Of a DNA stretch of 64,000 nt, positions 30,101 to 40,116 are shown piece after piece (position 1 is the stretch's first letter; each line of letters opens with the position of its first letter). The DNA is from Rhizaria sp. SCN 62-66 (Eukaryota > Rhizaria, unplaced): the NCBI GenBank assembly GCA_001724265.1, contig MEDY01000084.1, positions 21,859-85,858 on the forward strand. Reading direction: 5' to 3'. A model generated the notes under the pieces. It saw only the letters and a program-made list of their open reading frames with translations, ran no database searches and was not told where the DNA came from. The position numbers and the translations under genes are program-made.

Positions 30101-30137
30101 CGGCGCGGGCGGGTATGAGATCGAGGAAGACATGTGA
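24180..30137 (+). CDS. IFT140: Intraflagellar transport protein 140 (IFT-A)
   Basis: A single-exon 1985-aa subunit of the IFT-A complex, which drives retrograde transport and membrane-protein entry in cilia. The N-terminal half is two WD40 propellers. Recognisable pieces are HLAVASTDAKVRIYLEEDD, LAWHPTANLLALGWDDGAVS and VLAWSTADRGARLIRGDSSG, which follow the known IFT140 N-terminus. The C-terminal half (from about residue 1200) is a TPR-like superhelix beginning GRLDDAYRAVKRISTPAVW. It continues with LDVARVCLLQMGNVRGAWML, which closely parallels IFT140 of animals and green algae. The protein is longer than the usual ~1450 aa because of Ala/Gly/Ser/Asn-rich insertions, mostly between blades (for example near 26500-27500). 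The frame is open 54 codons upstream, but the ATG at 24180 fits homologues and follows a CGCAG acceptor by 8 nt. Its presence is the clearest sign of a cilium in this organism. Stop is TGA. Confidence 0.95.
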   Translation: MSAGASFVAFPVTAASADVAPVTRQAWSAGDVPHLAVASTDAKVRIYLEEDDTCVLHDTLTAEAGRRLAPASSQQQQQQNGGGNAINSVLGATPCTALAWHPTANLLALGWDDGAVSLWREGAGTLLWLPADPERAAAVTVLAWSTADRGARLIRGDSSGLVTIFAVDPRAAAPPAAQLSLSAAAAAAAASGSNSTPSNANSISNSSSSSASGSGPLRLQPIRRLLRHAAIAHVVFRPLSAADAESAPITGSSGSGSGSGAGTGGDWCQPFFFATKAGTAFHCGATGACSELAAYGSALHGMRWDPRAGALVLLGRDAGYLAVTVTADGLRGEERRVRLAVPAAKGAAAAAAAAGGDSGSVSSSAVSTLAWVGDGALVAAAAEEPVVRLWSLRTAHAFTLPLPALAAGGGGGAGNTGPVKAVSVAYDPAQRLLLVGTDSCHLCMWRWVGQDSSSASNANSAAASNDDDDDDDEAGPSAADWVSLPPLRVSDTIRGFAVRVPASTGADPSASAAAGPADALVSASLGVHLVCVKPSQHCSATAPGWAAVQIGPTTVAIERTDVPPALAHDAGSGVDSLSASSATTASSPTERAAAAAAAASATTPINGPRLLWQLPFIPRTLVVRDGIVVASNGRKAEVADAHAPVAAANGAEPAPSVVGRFAARTRLLAIGARESGSLFAVTGGAKIEVVNYQGVVKSVIPLASDTDGAPALLSLAAPPAGSAAAAAGAGAFLACVTTLGVLKLWDVSRREPRAVVTARHLLRDPAVRGALPPSAAAKAAKARATSAAATNANANNDAAAAAVPRARVSMLAGMRIGASAADSADRKGSAGASRGGITGRGRSGSTAVDDDSANSRWEAQFADWQVTHVWPSPTGARVAFAVRSTRSPFTGQLPSAAAAAVAGPDSRLFVYDTDADTVAVHDFGGAANAANSANSGSSSAMAAVGVGAGSRGAGGRGGSLGAASAALARALPVAVPVAAAWDPSHPAVLAVEVRAPAAAAGSASAAAAAAAAAAAAGKGPGALSALALAARGGGGGGGVSPGNLLSPSSDVGGEGATVLDVGMIPSASGAYSESDNAASDRPGAGSTFGGPGAQRRGLGLGGGNGGGAGNAGAIVTLLLSGAPTSSGDGTGAAGTSGTGDVDGFCVQDAFLLPSHSLLAAAVPYVVTLDWAAGARAHRRVLRDFAGLEDGDAATLGDILSFSVHLAQGRLDDAYRAVKRISTPAVWRTMAVMAVQTKRLDVARVCLLQMGNVRGAWMLRAAAEQDALLPPIRGASAALTAAAEAELDADLGATPNGANSSNGNGADAAAQDDDERKSGAAAAEEEGAALAAAALALELGLPLEAERLYAEAGRADLVARTMQLDGRYHEAIVFCEREARVHAPPAHFALARHCERAGDPDEAARQYALADAHRSELARVLVETGQPGAYRRMEATRDAKALAWLGQYCLAKQAWGEALRCFTEAKALHRIVEAYVRMGEPDKAYAVCRATQDPTACLTLARHLDASLRVPGDVAAAAAQSGALERAVELYVTARRHASAVQLCMAYGLDAPLQRLALEAPAAVQLEAARYFESRGAAGVDQAVLLYLRGGNAARAVELCFKHQLFAPLKKAVEELGPGADPALLRRCAEFFVQHGEYDKAVPLLVEARAAPEALQLCAAHNVLITEDMAEKLSPAKPAAGSPGEAEAAATRTATLMQIAQLCSDQGSFQLACKKFTQAGDRMRAMKSLLRSKDVDKICYYAQMSKKRELYILAARFLERLDWRQNADLAKQITQFYTLARAMQALAAFHEREAQSQIDDNRDYVAAHEALRRSLAALQRARAAGPGAEPGVAPGQETTDAHVDSCTQRLLLVQRFTEARNLLESDPEQMLRECFEVARLSLEQQRAHAQAFGAQQPAASVRAGDAYALIVEYCAAVGDNARALEGLYALRGAGLKVVDYVDAAVVDQVARAQGVDPGQITGVAQQQQQQGQRAGGAGGYEIEEDM

Positions 30138-31388
30138 AGTCATTCACCGCCGATTTCAGAACTCGAAAATCGCATTGCGCACAATGGCATTGACAGGTCA
30201 TGCACTGAAACTGCATCTAACTGTTTGTTGTCGCGCAATACTCGGGCCACTGCCTCGGCTGACTAGCCATATAACTAGACTTACTCACATGCACAGATCG
30301 CGTAAGAGCGCTTCTTTGTTTCCACAATCCAATCACTATGTTTACACATCTGATTCCTATCATTATTTGAGCAATTCACAAAAACAATAGAATAAGCAAT
30401 TGAAAGTATAATGCCGACAGATATTTGTGATATTGATTGTTTGGTGTATGTAACTACGCGCATCGGTGAGAGCAATACAGGCTGCACAGATGTCGAGAAA
30501 ACGAAAATAAAAGCATAATGAAACGTAAATGTAAACGTATAGTGAAACGCAAACGGCGCGTGGAGGGAAAAAACGAAAAAAAATAGATCATCCAACACGA
30601 CCGGCGTGTCATAGCCAGCAACACACAGCGTAGCAGCGCCCGTCGCTTTAAGTAAAATAAAAGCAAAGTTTCGCGACGGCGCGGCAGCTGCGCTGTGTGA
30701 TTGCAGCTACACGCAAGCGTGTTGTGACCGTGACCAAGAAGCATATTCAGGCGCACCGAGTCCGCGCCCACAGCCAGTCATTGTCGCAGTCAAATCGCGG
30801 TCAAAATGGTTAACTGCACAGCGCAGTGCGCTGAAACAAGGTTATACAGTGTGTGACTGTGTGACTGCGAGTGACTGTGAGTGGCTGTGGGACGGGGCGG
30901 CACGACCGGACAGCGAGTCCCGACTGTCCGCACTCTCTCACTGGCGAGAGTGAGCAGTGTCAGTCATGATGAGACGGACCTAACCTGCTTCATGAGTGAA
31001 AGTGACTGCGAGACAGAGAGGGAGCTCGCTGGCTCCATAGATAAACCTACTGCGCGCGCGCCGCACGACACCACGGCGCGGCGCACTGCCCGACACTGCT
31101 CGGGCGGTTAGGGCGAACAAGAGAGCGGGAGCGGGCGCGTGCGCGAGTGCGGTGCGAGGCACAGCAGCAGGGGAGGGACGCAGGGTGCAATGGAGGGTGG
31201 CTGTAGTAGTCGTAGTAGGAAGCGTGCGCAGGCTTGCGATAGGACGCAGCAAGCACGCGCGCTGCGACGCCCGCGTCCGCGGGGCATTGTGGTTTTGTAG
31301 TATTGTGTGTGTTATATTTTGTAGCGAGGACCAGAGCAACAGCGCAGAGCAAAGTAAAGCAAAGCAAAGTGTTCGCTTGTTCGCTTGC
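30138..31388. other. Convergent intergenic region, IFT140 / acyl carrier protein
   Basis: About 1.25 kb with no supported gene. The stretch 30845-31015 is rich in imperfect GTGACTGNGA repeats. Confidence 0.5.
30845..30890. repeat. Imperfect GTGACTG tandem repeat
   Basis: Successive GTGACTGTGT, GACTGCGA, GTGACTGTGA and GTGGCTGTGG units. Similar words recur up to about 31015. No function is evident. Confidence 0.6.
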
Positions 31389-31802
31389 TTACTCGTTGCC
31401 GTTGATGTAGGGGGTGTGGGCAAGGTAGTCAACGACGTCGTTGACAGTGACAAGGTAGGCAGCGTCCTGATCGTTGAACTCGGTGTCAAACTCCTGCTCG
31501 AGCTCGATGATGACCTCAGTGCAGGAGAGAGAATCGAGACCGAGGTCCTTCATGAAGTGGGCGGTGGGGGTGAGCGCCTCCTTCTTGATGTTGGGGTAGT
31601 TGCCGAGGAACTCGAGGACCTTGAGCTCAACCTCCTCGCGGGGCACGTAGTGCGAGGTCGCGAGGGCGGAGAACTTGGCGGCGGGGGCGGCAGCGACGAC
31701 GGGGGCGGAGCGGCCCATCAGCATCATCGAAGTGGCCGGCATCGCCGACAAAGGCTTGGAGAGCACGCTCCGAGCCACGAGGCGGCGCAGCGCAGACGAC
31801 AT
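31389..31802 (-). CDS. NDUFAB1: Mitochondrial acyl carrier protein
   Basis: A 137-aa acyl carrier protein of mitochondrial type, which serves mitochondrial fatty-acid and lipoate synthesis, acts as a complex I subunit and supports Fe-S/LYR assembly. The N-terminal ~50 residues are Arg/Ser/Ala-rich without acidic residues, a typical mitochondrial presequence (MSSALRRLVARSVLSKP). The carrier domain runs from VELKVLEFLGNYP to the end. Its phosphopantetheine attachment site is S91 in DLGLDSLSCTEVI, followed by the conserved IELEQEFDTEFND helix. Length and motif match the family well. A TCTCAG acceptor ends 14 nt before the ATG. The gene is divergent from the MKP1-like phosphatase. Stop is TAA. 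Confidence 0.95.
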   Translation of the reverse strand: MSSALRRLVARSVLSKPLSAMPATSMMLMGRSAPVVAAAPAAKFSALATSHYVPREEVELKVLEFLGNYPNIKKEALTPTAHFMKDLGLDSLSCTEVIIELEQEFDTEFNDQDAAYLVTVNDVVDYLAHTPYINGNE

Positions 31803-32720
31803 ACGTCCGAACAAACCTGAGAAAGACACAAGAAGAGATTACAAAGATGCTCGCGTTAGAATTTTAAAAGAACAGTGAAACGCAGGATCGGCAGAGACCA
31901 TAATGAATTTGCTCCCGTCAGAGTCGGAGCCCAGTCGTAAGAGCACCAGTCGAGGCATCCGCAAACGGGGAAAAGCACGTCGGATAGCTCCACAAACAAA
32001 CCACGGAATAAAAAACAGCCGCACATATACATGACTAAAACTACAAAGATATAAACGACCGTCCTCCCTCGCTAGCAGTGGTTTTCTGATGTCCTCGGTC
32101 GCTGCTGCGGCCTAATTTATTTCGACTGTGCTCACAGTCATTGGTCGGCCGGCCAGCCAGTCTGCCCGTTGGTGGCCGACTGCAAGCGAGCGGGCAGCAG
32201 ATAAGAGTCGAAGGGCTGACTGAGCGAGCGACTTTCGAATGTGCTGGTGTCCTTAATTCGCCGAGAAGTTGAAAATAGTTTTTCGGGGGGTGTTTTTATT
32301 GAGTTGATTTTGTTAGCTCTCTTTTTATACCTCCACAGTACTTGGTTCAATCTCTCTGACAGAGTGATATTTTTTGACACTGGCACCACACCCTCCCTCG
32401 CCTTCCCAGCTCCTCGCCTCGCCTGTCAACTGCCCCTCTCACTCGCCATTGCCTATTGCACTCCGATCCCCTTTCACGTATGTCTTTGTTCGTGGTTTTA
32501 GCTCTTAAAGCTCCCTCCGTGCCCCCACCAGCCCGGTCTCCCCGCTTCCCTTCCCAGCGCCTCTCTGCACCGCGAGCAGCAGCCCTTCCGGCTCCGCAAC
32601 AGTCCCAGGGTCTACGGCTGTCTCGCTCCCCGCGTCTTACCCCGCCTGGCCCCCGCGGCACTTGCTTTCTCCTGTGCGCTGCTTTGCAAGCACGCCTGAG
32701 ACTGCAGTCTCTCTCTTAAG
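31803..32720. other. Divergent intergenic region, ACP / phosphatase
   Basis: Contains a GGTCGGCCGGCC motif at 32141-32160 and a long CT-rich leader (32390-32720), presumably the phosphatase 5' UTR. Short open frames in the leader have no coding support. Confidence 0.45.
32141..32160. promoter_or_regulatory. TTGGTCGG motif, candidate promoter element
   Basis: TTGGTCGGCCGGCCAGCCAG, largely palindromic. It lies about 340 bp upstream of the ACP start and 580 bp upstream of the phosphatase start. It belongs to the GGTCGG family seen elsewhere in the window. Confidence 0.35.
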
Positions 32721-33303
32721 ATGTACGCCTCGCCACCTCACTTTACTTTTGAATACTTGCTCTCGCTTGCTCATACTCGTGCTGAACGCGAACTCACTCC
32801 TCCTATACTTGACTGTTTCTCATGTGCGCCGTCCTCTTTTGCGTTTGCTATCCATTGTGCTGCTGCACAACAGGAGCCACCCCCACGCTGCCGCTGCGGC
32901 CCCCGGAGCTAAACCCTCCGGCGCGACTGCGCCGACAGCGTCCTCCGCCGCCAAGGCCGCCGCCAAGGCCGCCGCCGCCAAGGCCGCCGCCGCCACCGCC
33001 ACTGCCCCCGCGTCTGTCGCCGCTCCCGTCGGCCCTCGCGCCGCCCGCGTTGTTGCCGCCGCCGCAGCCCCCGCCACGACAGCTAGCGCCAGCGCCACTG
33101 CAACTCGCCGTGCCGGTCCTCCCGCAGCAGCCGCCACAACCGCGACTGTCGCTGCGACGGCGCCGGCGAACTCGGGCGTCGGCCAGGCGCAAGCGCAGGC
33201 CCAGGCGCGCCGTGTTTGCCTCGCAAAACAAACCGGCAATAACAACGCCTCTGTCGCCGCCGCCACTGGCAAGCCCACCGCGTCAAACGCCGATAGCAGC
33301 GGC

Positions 33304-33352
<49 letters not shown>

Positions 33353-36300
33353 CGAACAGTAGCAGTAGCTCGACCACGCTCACCGCCCCTGCGCCCGCCC
33401 CCAGTGGACTCGGCCACGGACTCGGTATCACCGGGATCGGCTTGGGCTCACTGGCCATGCCCGCGCGTCTCGACGTGTCGGCCGCCGGTACCTCTGGGGG
33501 AGCCGGTGGCGCCCACAGTCACTCCTCCGACGACGAGGACAGCGACGATGACGACAACGCGCAGCCGCAGCTGCAGACGCTTGCGATGAGCACCAACAGC
33601 AGCGGCAGCAGCGGCAGCGGCAGCAGCGGCAGCGGCAGTGCAACGGGTGGTAATGGCCCCGTCGCAGGCTCTTCGCTCACTATGATGACTACAACAACGA
33701 GCGATCGCGATCTCGACGACGCCGACGCGATGCCGCGTCTGCCGCCGCTGCGCTCCCCGCCGCTCTCCACGCGCGCCCGCGCCGGACCGCCCGCTGGCGG
33801 CTCTTTTTTCGGTCCCAACGCCGCGGCCGGTGGCAACGGCAGCAGCAGCAGCAGTCACTCTGCCGCGGTGAGCCGCCGGTCGAGCGCGACCGCCGGGTCT
33901 GCGTTTGCTCCGCGTCCCAGCGCCAGCAGCAGCAGCAGCAGCAGCAGCGCCGCCGCAGCAGCAGCCGAGGAGGAGGACGACGACGATGAAGAAGCCGAGG
34001 CTCTGAGGGCCGAGGCTGCGCAACAGGCCGCGATCCGGGCGTTCCAGCGCCGCACGCAGAAGCTCTTCACGCCTACCAGCGCCGCCGCCGCTGCTGCTGC
34101 TGCGGGCAACGGGCAGCCCCCGCGGCAGAGGGGCTTCGGGCCCCCCGTCGCGATCAACACCGGCGCCGGCAGCACCGGCAGCACTGCGAACAGTCTCATC
34201 TCGAGCGCGAGCTCAGTCGACAGCAGCGGAGCCATTACCACTACCACCAGCAGCAGCAGCAGCACTGTGGGTGCGGTTGCGGGGAATATAAGCCGCACCA
34301 GCACCGCTCTTGGCGGCGGCCCCGCGGTGCACACCGGGAGCGCAGACGACGACGCGGCGGCCGCGGCGGCGGGCGGAATCGAGTGCGGCGACTGGGCATT
34401 GGTGTCCCCGGCGCACTCACCGACAAACCGCGGCGGACAGAGGCAGGGCCAGGGCCGCGGCAACAACAACAACGGCGGTGGCCAGAGCGGCGAGTGCTGC
34501 GGCTACAACGAAGGCGACGATGACGGCTACGGCGACTACGACGACTACGGTGACGGCGGCGCGTTTGACAGCGAGGCGGACGGTCAGTCGAGTGACGGCG
34601 ACGGCAACAGCGCCGCCGCAGCCGCCGCGGCAGCGGTGTACGAGGCCTTGACGTCGCCGGCGACCGGGAAACTGGGTTTTTTCCCCTCGGCCGCACGCGT
34701 CACCGCGGCCGCCACAGCCTCGGTCAACAACAACAACAATAACAATGCCACGAACGCTACAGCTGGCGTCGGTGGCTTGGGGATGCGGCTTGACTTAGCG
34801 CCCGCGCGTGCCTTGGGCGTGTTGGGCGACGAAGAGGACTCGTACAGTGTGGCGGTGATCGCGGCCGCCACGCGCCCCCGTGCCGGCAACAACAACTCTG
34901 CCCGCACTGGGGGTGGTGAATTCACCACTTTTAGCGAGACCACGACCCAGGACGAGACGACGACGCAAAACGAGACAACGACTCAGGATGAAACGACGAC
35001 ACAAGATGAGAATACCACTGTCAAATTCACTGTCGATGACTGTGAGACGACGACCGAGGACCCCGAGTTCGGCATGCGCCTCGACTCGCTGGGCCTCGGC
35101 GCCACCGCCGCGACCCTCGGCGGCCTCAAGACCGGGGCTTCTTCTGCGACGTCCGCGGCGGCTGGAGTCGGCGCCGCGCTACCGCCGACCGCAGAGCAGC
35201 TCGCCGCGGCGGCCGCGGCGGCCGCGGAGGTGGCGGCGGTGGGCGGCGACCGTGAAGAGGGGCTTGTTGCGCTCGCTCTGGGCTACTTGCACATGCTGGA
35301 GCAGGCGGGCGCTGCGGGTCCGGTCTACGACAGCGCCGCTAGCAGCAGCAGTAGTAGTGACAGCGGCGATGATGGCGATGGGGACCGGACTGTGAACGAG
35401 AAGAAAGACAGCGGCAGCGCGAGTTCTGAGGAACGCGTGCCTGCGCCGGCGCCGGTGCCGGTACCCGTGCCTCTGCTGAAGCTCGGCGTGACCCCGGCTC
35501 TGCTCCGCGCCGTGGCCCGTCTGTCGGCGCCGCTCGCGCAGCACAGTGTGTCGCATCCTTGTGTGTCTTGCGTCGCTGACTCGGAATGCGCCCCGCTCCC
35601 ATCATCGTCAGCCGCCGCAAACACCGTCGGCGCCAGCGCCAGCGCTAGAAACGGCGCCCCTGTCTCGACGGCGCCTGCGCCTGCGACCGGTGCCAGTGCC
35701 AGCGTGATTGTGAGCGGTCCGTTATCGCCGTCGCGCGTGGCCCTCATCGCCGCCGCCGAGGCCGCCGCGGGCGCCGCGTGGCCCTGGCTCAACACCGTCA
35801 CCCCGCCGCGCCCGCCCGCGCTCAACACGCCGCTGCCGCCCGCTGCCGCGTGGTCCCCCTACGCACTCGCGCTCGCGCGCCACCACGCGCTCCACCCGCC
35901 CAGCTCAAGCGCGAACGCAAGCTCAAACAACGCCGGAAGCACGCTGAGCAGTGTTCCGGTGATGCCGGTGGGCGTCACGCAGGCCAAGACCGCGAAACTC
36001 GCCTTTTTCGCCGCGCAGGCTTCCCGCCTCGCGCCGTTCCTGCTGCTGTCCGGTGCGCGCGCCGCCACGTGCGCGGGCTCGGCGGCGCGGGAGCGCGTGC
36101 GCGCCGTGCTCAACTGCGCCTCTGACGCCGTGCCCTGCGCGTTCGAGCTGCCGGGGGCTACGGCCGACACGGCTGACTCGACGGCGGGCGTGCGGGCGAA
36201 CAACGCGAGCGCGATCGCCAACGCGGCCGCGGCGGCGGCGGCCGACGGGCACGGGTGGGCCGAGCGCGCCGCTCTCCGCGGCGGCAATAGCAACGAGAGC

Positions 36301-39300
36301 CAAAAGGCGACTCCGGTGGCATATTTGCCGCTGCATTTGGCGGATACGCTGAGCGAGGACATGGAAGTCGTGCTGTACGATGCGCTTGATTTCATCGAGC
36401 ACCACCGCGCAGTTGCAAACTACACCGCGACGGCGCAGAATCAGCAGCAGAAGCAGGGAAGCAAGGCTGGTGACTGTGGCAGCACGAGCTCTTCTTGCTC
36501 CACCACGCTCTCACATTTGCAGTCGCAATCTCATCTGCGTGAGCCTGAGCCCGTGGAGAGCGTCATCGTGCACTGCCAGCAGGGCGTTTCCCGCTCTGCC
36601 GCGCTGTCTATCGCATATCTCTCGCTCTATCTCGGCACCAACGTGACCACTACGACCGCGTTGGTGCGGCAGCGCCGTGGTATCGCGCGGCCTAACTTTG
36701 GCTTCTTCCATCAGCTCGCGTCATGGGAGCGCCTCGCGAACTCGTACCCCCGCATCACTGCTCTCAGGCACCGCCCCCACAGGGACAAGAACAACAGCAG
36801 TGGCAAGGACTCTGAGATCGAGTCCAAGTCTGGCAGCAAGTCAACGTCGCAACAGCAGTCGATCGTCGTCGCCGGCCGCTGTGCGGAGAGCGCAGGCATG
36901 GCGGTCACCGCCTCTCCCGAGGCCGCTGCCGCCGCCGTCGCACTCTGGCCCACGTACTACCTCGCCAATAACAACAACGACAACAGCTCTAACACGAAGG
37001 ATAACTCGATCAGTTGTGATAACTCGGCTTCTTCTCTTGTCGATCTCGGCAATCGCGTTACCCTGCGGCCCCCGCGCGCTGCTCCGGTCTCCGCCGCGGG
37101 CGGCTCCCCTGCCCGCGCGCCCCCGCACCCTTCTGCGCTCTCGCTGTACCGAGTCGGCCCGCAGTCGGCGCGCGATCCCGCCCGGCTCGGCCCCAAGTGG
37201 GTCGACGCGCGCTCGCTGCTCACCCGCCTCCGCTCCAGCGCCAACGCCAGCGCCAGCGCTGGTGCGAACGCGAGCGCCGGTCTACACAACAAGAAGAAGA
37301 AGAGCTTCGGCGGTCAGAGCGGGAGTGAGACCGAGGTGGTGACGGTGAGCACAGCGCTGCTTGACCCCCGGTTTGTCTACGTCGCCTCTGTCCCTCTCGT
37401 CAACCCCGACGACAACAACAACAACGCTACCGCATCTAACGCGAATTCCAGTCGCAATTCTGAGCTGAACAGCGACTCGCTGCTGCCGGCGCCGCTGTCG
37501 ACCGTAGTGATCCTGGTCGGCGCGCGCGTGCCTGCGCCGCTGCTAGTCCCCGCGCTCTGCGTCGCTGCAGCGCACGCGGCTCGTCTGGCCCACTTCGAGC
37601 GCGCCGACCCCGCCCGCATTGCGCTGCTGCCGCTGCCCGACGCCGACGCGCTGGTGGCGAGTGACGCGGCGGCGCTGACCGCAGCCGCTGCGAGTCAGGC
37701 TGCCGCGGGCCCGCTCGCCACAGCCGCTGCAGTACGCGTGTGGACTGAGCTTCTCGCGCCTTCGCGCTCCGCTGCCAACGACTCCAACTCCAGCGCAAAC
37801 GCAGACTCAAACGCAGTTGGAGACGGCAGTTCCTCTGCGCCTGTTGCGAGTGTCTCAAGCCCCGCATCGCCGGTGCCCGGGGACGCCGCAGCAGCGGAGG
37901 AAGCGGCCGCGCTCGCCCTGGGCGTCGCCGCCGCGCGCGCGGGCCGCGCTGTGGTGTGGGCCGGTCACACGCAGAGCCTGCTGAGCGACGAACTCGCAAC
38001 GGCTCTCAACGCCGTGAGCGCCGTCGCGGTCTCCGCGGCCGCCATAGTCGCAATCGCGCGGCCCCCCACCGTCTGCGGCAAGACCGCGATGCAGACCAAG
38101 GCCGAGGTCGAGGCCGCCGCGGCCGAGGCGGAGGCCGAGGCGCGGTCGCACTGGCCCGCGCTGCTCGACGACACCGCGCATGGCACCGGGCACGACGCTG
38201 CGGCCGCGCAGCGCACTGCTCTGTGGGCGGCCCCGCAGCCCCAGTCGGTCGGCGCGCTCTTCACGCGGCTGTGCGCGCTCCCGCTCGCGCCGCTTGTCCC
38301 CGCCGCGCCCGCCGCGGCGCCCGCCGCGAAACAGCTCTCGGACGCCGCGACCACGACGACGGCCACGGCCCCGTCCGCGGCTGTCGCTGTGCACGTCATC
38401 GCGCTGCTGCGCGCGCGGTTGTGCTCGCCGTCGACGCTCGCGCTGCTCGGCCGGCAGCGCACGGCCGCGCGCCGCACCGCCGCCGCAATCCCGCTCATCC
38501 TCGCCGCCACCGCCGCCGCCGCCGCCGCCACTGCCGCGGCGGCCGCTGCGACTGTGAATGCGGATGCGAGTGGTGGGGCGACGATGAGTGATTCCGCGGT
38601 CGCCATCCCCGCCCGGCGCGTGGCCGCGGCGGTGAACGCGGTCGGCGCGCTACGGCTGGCGGCCACGCTTGCCTCGCCGTCGGTCCAGCTCCCGCGCCCG
38701 CTCTTTGCCAGCGCCCTCAGCACTCCTTCGGTCACGGCACCCGCGGTCACGAATACCTCGAGTACCGCCGGTGCACTGGTGGACCTGCTGCATGTGGACG
38801 CAGAGCCCCCGCTGCCACAGTACCTGCAGGCTCTGGCCAGCGCGTCTTTGGTGACGGACGGGGACGCCACCGCCCGCGCCGCCGCCACGGCCGCTGAAGC
38901 GCACGCCGCCGCGGTCGCCGCAGCCACCAACTCAGAGACGACGATTGAGACTCAGAATGAGATCACGGCTCAGGTGGAGACGACCACGACTGATTTTACT
39001 GAAACCACGACTCGGAAACGCACGATGGGCGGCTCTGGCATCGTCTACAATCCCAAGTCTGCTGCGAACGGGGGGCGCGATCTGTCCGTGAGCGGTTTGG
39101 CATCCGCGAAGCACGCCGCTGAGGCCGAACTCGCGTGCTCCTACGAGCCCACAACGGCGCGCGGTCCCTCTTCCTCGTCCCGCACCAACAGCTCTGTTGC
39201 GACACCGAAATCCGCACACGGTCCCACCTCCGCCTCTGCTTCCGCCTCGACGTCCGCCTCTGCTTCAGCCTCAGCGTCGAAGGCAGCGACAGTGTCTGCG

Positions 39301-40116
39301 GCGGCGTCCGCGGCCGCGTCGGTGGGCTTCGGCACCCTCTCGACCTCGAGCGGGGTCTACGAAGAGCCCATCATGCACCGCCCCCGCAGCACCAACGCCG
39401 CCGAACCCGACGATTACGGCGAAACGACCACGGTCAACTGCGCCGACCTGCCGGCGGTGTCGTTCTTCGTCGCGCCCGACTACAGCGCGCGCGTGTCGCA
39501 TTTTGACGCCGATGACCTCGAGTCAGACCGCTGCCTCGTCGCCTGCCGTTACGCCGACCCTTACGGCGCGCTGCCCGCCGACATCGACGATAAAGCCGGT
39601 GCGCGCACGCGGGCCGCCCGCGCCGCTGCGCGCGCCGCCGCGGCGTCACCCGCCGGGAGGGCTCTAGAGCGCGTGCACGTATGGGTCGGCGGCGCGCTGG
39701 TGCGGCTTGTTGCGCGCTCGCAGCGGGCCGAGAGGGCCGAAAACGAGGAAGACGCGCACGCTGACTGTGACGACGACGAGGACGACGATGATGACAATGA
39801 TGAGGTCGTGTCGGAGCGGCTGCGGCCTGTGTGGCGGCACCTGTGCACGGAGACGCTGCGCGAGTTCGCCCTCGCGACCTGGGGGAACCACACTGGTACA
39901 CCCACGGGTTCCACCGCCGCGAGTTCCGCCCAGGTGACTGTGGACATCGAGCCGACTGTGCACACTGAGCACGGCGACGAGGGCGCTCTGCTCACGGTCA
40001 CCATCCCGGCATCCTCCCATCACAGCGATAACGCGGCGACGGTCAAGGTTGATGTGTCGTTCGAGGCGCCCGGGGAGGAGCGCGACGAGTTCTGGGAGTG
40101 CTTCACCGAGGAGTAA
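32721..40116 (+). CDS. MKP1-like dual-specificity phosphatase with gelsolin-like domains
   Basis: A 2414-aa protein. The main frame has no ATG near its start. An intron at 32723-32873 (GTACGC to AACAG) restores one by splitting it: AT at 32721-32722 plus G at 32874, giving MSHPHAAAAAPG. The first ~1000 residues are low complexity (poly-Ser at 33304-33351, acidic runs, ETTTQD repeats at 34930-35030). The phosphatase domain covers about 1045-1310. Its active-site loop is HCQQGVSRSA (Cys ~1235), preceded by VLYDALDFIEHH and followed by RRGIARPNFGFFHQLASWERL, matching plant MAP-kinase phosphatase MKP1. A gelsolin-like segment follows (about 1424-1590: LYRVGP, FVYVASVPLV, ARLAHFERADP). A second lies near the end (about 2197-2283). 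MKP1 also combines these modules, so dephosphorylation of MAP kinases is the likely role. Stop is TAA. Confidence 0.85.
32723..32873 (+). other. Intron splitting the phosphatase start codon
   Basis: Begins GTACGC, the same donor type as in ELP2 and VPS39, and ends with a pyrimidine-rich tract and AACAG. Joining its flanks creates ATG AGC CAC in the phosphatase frame. Without it, the frame has no nearby ATG. Confidence 0.65.
33304..33351. repeat. AGC trinucleotide run encoding poly-Ser
   Basis: About sixteen AGC units inside the phosphatase N-terminal low-complexity region. Confidence 0.95.
34930..35030 (+). repeat. ETTTQD-coding tandem repeat
   Basis: Encodes five successive ETTTQ(D/N)-type hexamers in the phosphatase. 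A related, more degenerate block (ETTIETQNEITAQVETTT) is found near 38935-39020 in the same protein. The repeats would be highly phosphorylatable Thr clusters. Confidence 0.8.

Noticed and set aside
32480-32719. ATG-started frame in the phosphatase leader
   Set aside because: Pro/Ser/Leu-rich translation from a CT-rich leader. It ends before the gene and does not join the phosphatase frame.
33304-33351. Regular short repeats that might suggest a CRISPR or satellite
   Set aside because: It is a pure AGC run encoding poly-Ser inside a gene, with no spacers. The genome is eukaryotic.
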